From NCBI RefSeq assembly GCF_026130175.1, contig NZ_JAIGNI010000018.1, positions 1 through 64,000 on the forward strand: a stretch of 64,000 bases of DNA, given 5' to 3'. Origin of the DNA: Lyngbya sp. CCAP 1446/10. Its GTDB lineage: Bacteria; Cyanobacteriota; Cyanobacteriia; Cyanobacteriales; Microcoleaceae. The notes under the pieces are model-generated. The model was not told the DNA's origin and did no database searches. It was given only the letters and a program-made list of their open reading frames with translations. Every line of letters begins with the position of its first letter. Position 1 is the first letter of the stretch. Positions 62,688 to 64,000 of the stretch are shown here, piece after piece. A program made the translations under genes and the position numbers.

Positions 62688-64000
62688 ATGGAAGTTTACT
62701 GCACCCGTCCGGGCTGCCCGCGCCCTCAAAACTATTTTTCCGATCTCGATGACAGTTCGATGCTGAAAACGGTGCAGCAAAAGTTTTGCACGACTTGCGG
62801 GATGCCCATGATTTTGAGCGGCCGCTATTTGCCCGTGAGGTTGTTAGGTCAAGGCGGTTTTGGAGCGGCGTTTTTGGCCAGAGACCGCTATACTCCGGGG
62901 ATGCGGCAGTGCGTTGCTAAACTTTTGCAGCCGTCGATAAGTCTGACTCCGGCACAGCTAAAAATTGCTCAAACTTTGTTTGAACGGGAAGCGGCCGTGC
63001 TAGAAGAACTGGGAAATGAACATTCGCAAATTCCGGGTTTGCTGGCGTTTTTCGAGCTGACTGTTACGAGTTTGCAAGGGGGGAAAAACGATCAGTTTTT
63101 CTATCTGGTTCAAGAATTTATTGATGGTGAAAATTTGGAGGAAGAACTTGCTGTTAAAGGTAAGTTTTCTGAGGATGAAACGATGGAGGTGCTGCGGGAA
63201 ATTTTGAAGGTTCTTGATTTTGTGCACTCTCGCGGTTCGATTCACCGGGATATTAAACCTGCTAATATTATGCGGGCTAAAAATGGTCGGCTTTATTTAT
63301 TAGATTTTGGGGCTGTCAAACAGGTGACGCAAACTGCGGGCACTTCTAAGGCTTCGACTGGTATTTATTCTTTGGGTTATGCTCCGCCAGAACAGATGAG
63401 CGGACAAGAAGTTTATCCAGCAACGGATTTTTATGCTTTGGCTGTGACTTGCATTAGTTTGCTGAGTGGTTTGCAGCCGACGGAGTTGTTTGATAGTTAT
63501 CAAAATGAGTGGAATTGGCATTCTCGCGTGCAGGTAAGTTCGCGTTTGGCTGAAGTTCTCGATCGAATGTTATTGCCGGCTCCCAGCCAGCGCTATCAAT
63601 CGGCTGCGGAGGTGGAAGCGGCTCTGAAATACAATTCTCAACAGCCTACGATGGTCGTACAGCCGCCTGTAGTACCGACTCCGCCTCCCCTACCTCCTGT
63701 GCAGCTACCACCTCCTCTGCCGCCTCCCGTGCCTGTTCCTGTGACTCCTCCGGGAAATCTGCAACCTCCGCCGAGAGGGGCTTTTTCGATTTTGGATGTT
63801 TTGGGAGGGGCTGCGTTTACGGGTTTTGAGGGGGGGTTGCTGGCGATCGCCCTGACGAGTTTGCTGCCGAATCCAGGCGTGAGCATCGGATTGTTGGGGA
63901 TGATTGTGGGGGGTCTGATTTTTGGCCAGTACCGCAGGGCGATCGAGCAAACTGAGATGCTGATTATTAGCGCAGGTACTCTGGCTGTGCTGTGGTTTTT
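62688..64000 (+). CDS. Serine/threonine protein kinase, partial at right edge
   Basis: Starts ATG 62688 (MEVYCTRPGCPRPQNYFSD) and is open to the edge, 437 complete codons. A zinc-ribbon-like Cys set (CTRPGC...CTTCG) leads to a Hanks-type kinase: Gly loop LLGQGGFGAAFLA, Lys in CVAKLL, catalytic SIHRDIKPANI and LDFGAVKQV. A Pro-rich linker (residues about 325-362) is followed by hydrophobic segments (FEGGLLAIALTSLLP, IGLLGMIVGGLIFG), so probably a membrane anchor. The start matches the kinase at 52432 in plan. The C-terminal part lies beyond the window. Confidence 0.85.
   Translation, partial: MEVYCTRPGCPRPQNYFSDLDDSSMLKTVQQKFCTTCGMPMILSGRYLPVRLLGQGGFGAAFLARDRYTPGMRQCVAKLLQPSISLTPAQLKIAQTLFEREAAVLEELGNEHSQIPGLLAFFELTVTSLQGGKNDQFFYLVQEFIDGENLEEELAVKGKFSEDETMEVLREILKVLDFVHSRGSIHRDIKPANIMRAKNGRLYLLDFGAVKQVTQTAGTSKASTGIYSLGYAPPEQMSGQEVYPATDFYALAVTCISLLSGLQPTELFDSYQNEWNWHSRVQVSSRLAEVLDRMLLPAPSQRYQSAAEVEAALKYNSQQPTMVVQPPVVPTPPPLPPVQLPPPLPPPVPVPVTPPGNLQPPPRGAFSILDVLGGAAFTGFEGGLLAIALTSLLPNPGVSIGLLGMIVGGLIFGQYRRAIEQTEMLIISAGTLAVLWF

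Overview
The window looks like a chromosomal piece of a filamentous cyanobacterium, most likely of the Microcoleus/Oscillatoria type. The basis is the density of GCGATCGC (HIP1-type) octamers, the photosynthetic genes ndhD and ndhF, an RbcR/Ycf30-like LysR regulator, a Tic22-like protein and a DUF1517 protein. Blocks of 7-8 bp tandem repeats between genes and AAA/NB-ARC/WD40 and serine/threonine kinase genes fit the same group. No rRNA operon, CRISPR array, prophage or reverse transcriptase was seen.

Layout. Positions 1-12.2 kb are an accessory island. It holds three RTX-type calcium-binding proteins (one cut short), a small secreted protein, a glutamine-amidotransferase-like protein followed by a beta-helix protein, and two STAND-type ATPase genes: an HTH-AAA protein and an AAA-WD40 gene split by a palindromic insertion. 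The intergenic regions share the 12-mer ATAAAATCAGGT, and a 211-bp control region occurs twice. Positions 12.5-38 kb are mostly core genes: queE, an O-methyltransferase, a DUF1517 protein, an LptC-like lipoprotein, a LabA-like NYN protein, metG, hrcA, an ACT-domain protein, two GNAT acetyltransferases, tRNA-Pro(TGG), a Tic22-like protein, prmC, tsaC, a degenerate histidine kinase, hemB and ffh. Positions 38-55.5 kb are accessory: a HigBA module, an NB-ARC ATPase lacking its N terminus, a DUF2283 protein, an S1 protease-TPR protein, a Uma2-type nuclease, a fourth RTX protein, a PAS/GAF-like protein, an IS200/IS605 TnpA, a coiled-coil-DMT transporter fusion and a kinase-FGE protein. This block ends at 52.7-54.8 kb in a run of at least four toxin-antitoxin modules, each damaged. 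Positions 55.6-62.6 kb are a photosynthesis block: ndhD, ndhF, a thioredoxin, an NnrU/Z-ISO-like membrane protein and the RbcR-like regulator. A Ser/Thr kinase runs off the right edge.

How it fits together. Core genes are mostly intact, while the accessory blocks show repeated gain and decay. Palindromic elements sit between and inside genes, sometimes read through in frame as extra protein (9093-9121, 54647-54759) and once breaking a frame (9366-9559). Toxins are reduced to fragments next to intact antitoxins. Several long reading frames start inside intergenic repeats, so internal starts are preferred. All identifications rest on reading motifs and family resemblance by eye; no search was run.
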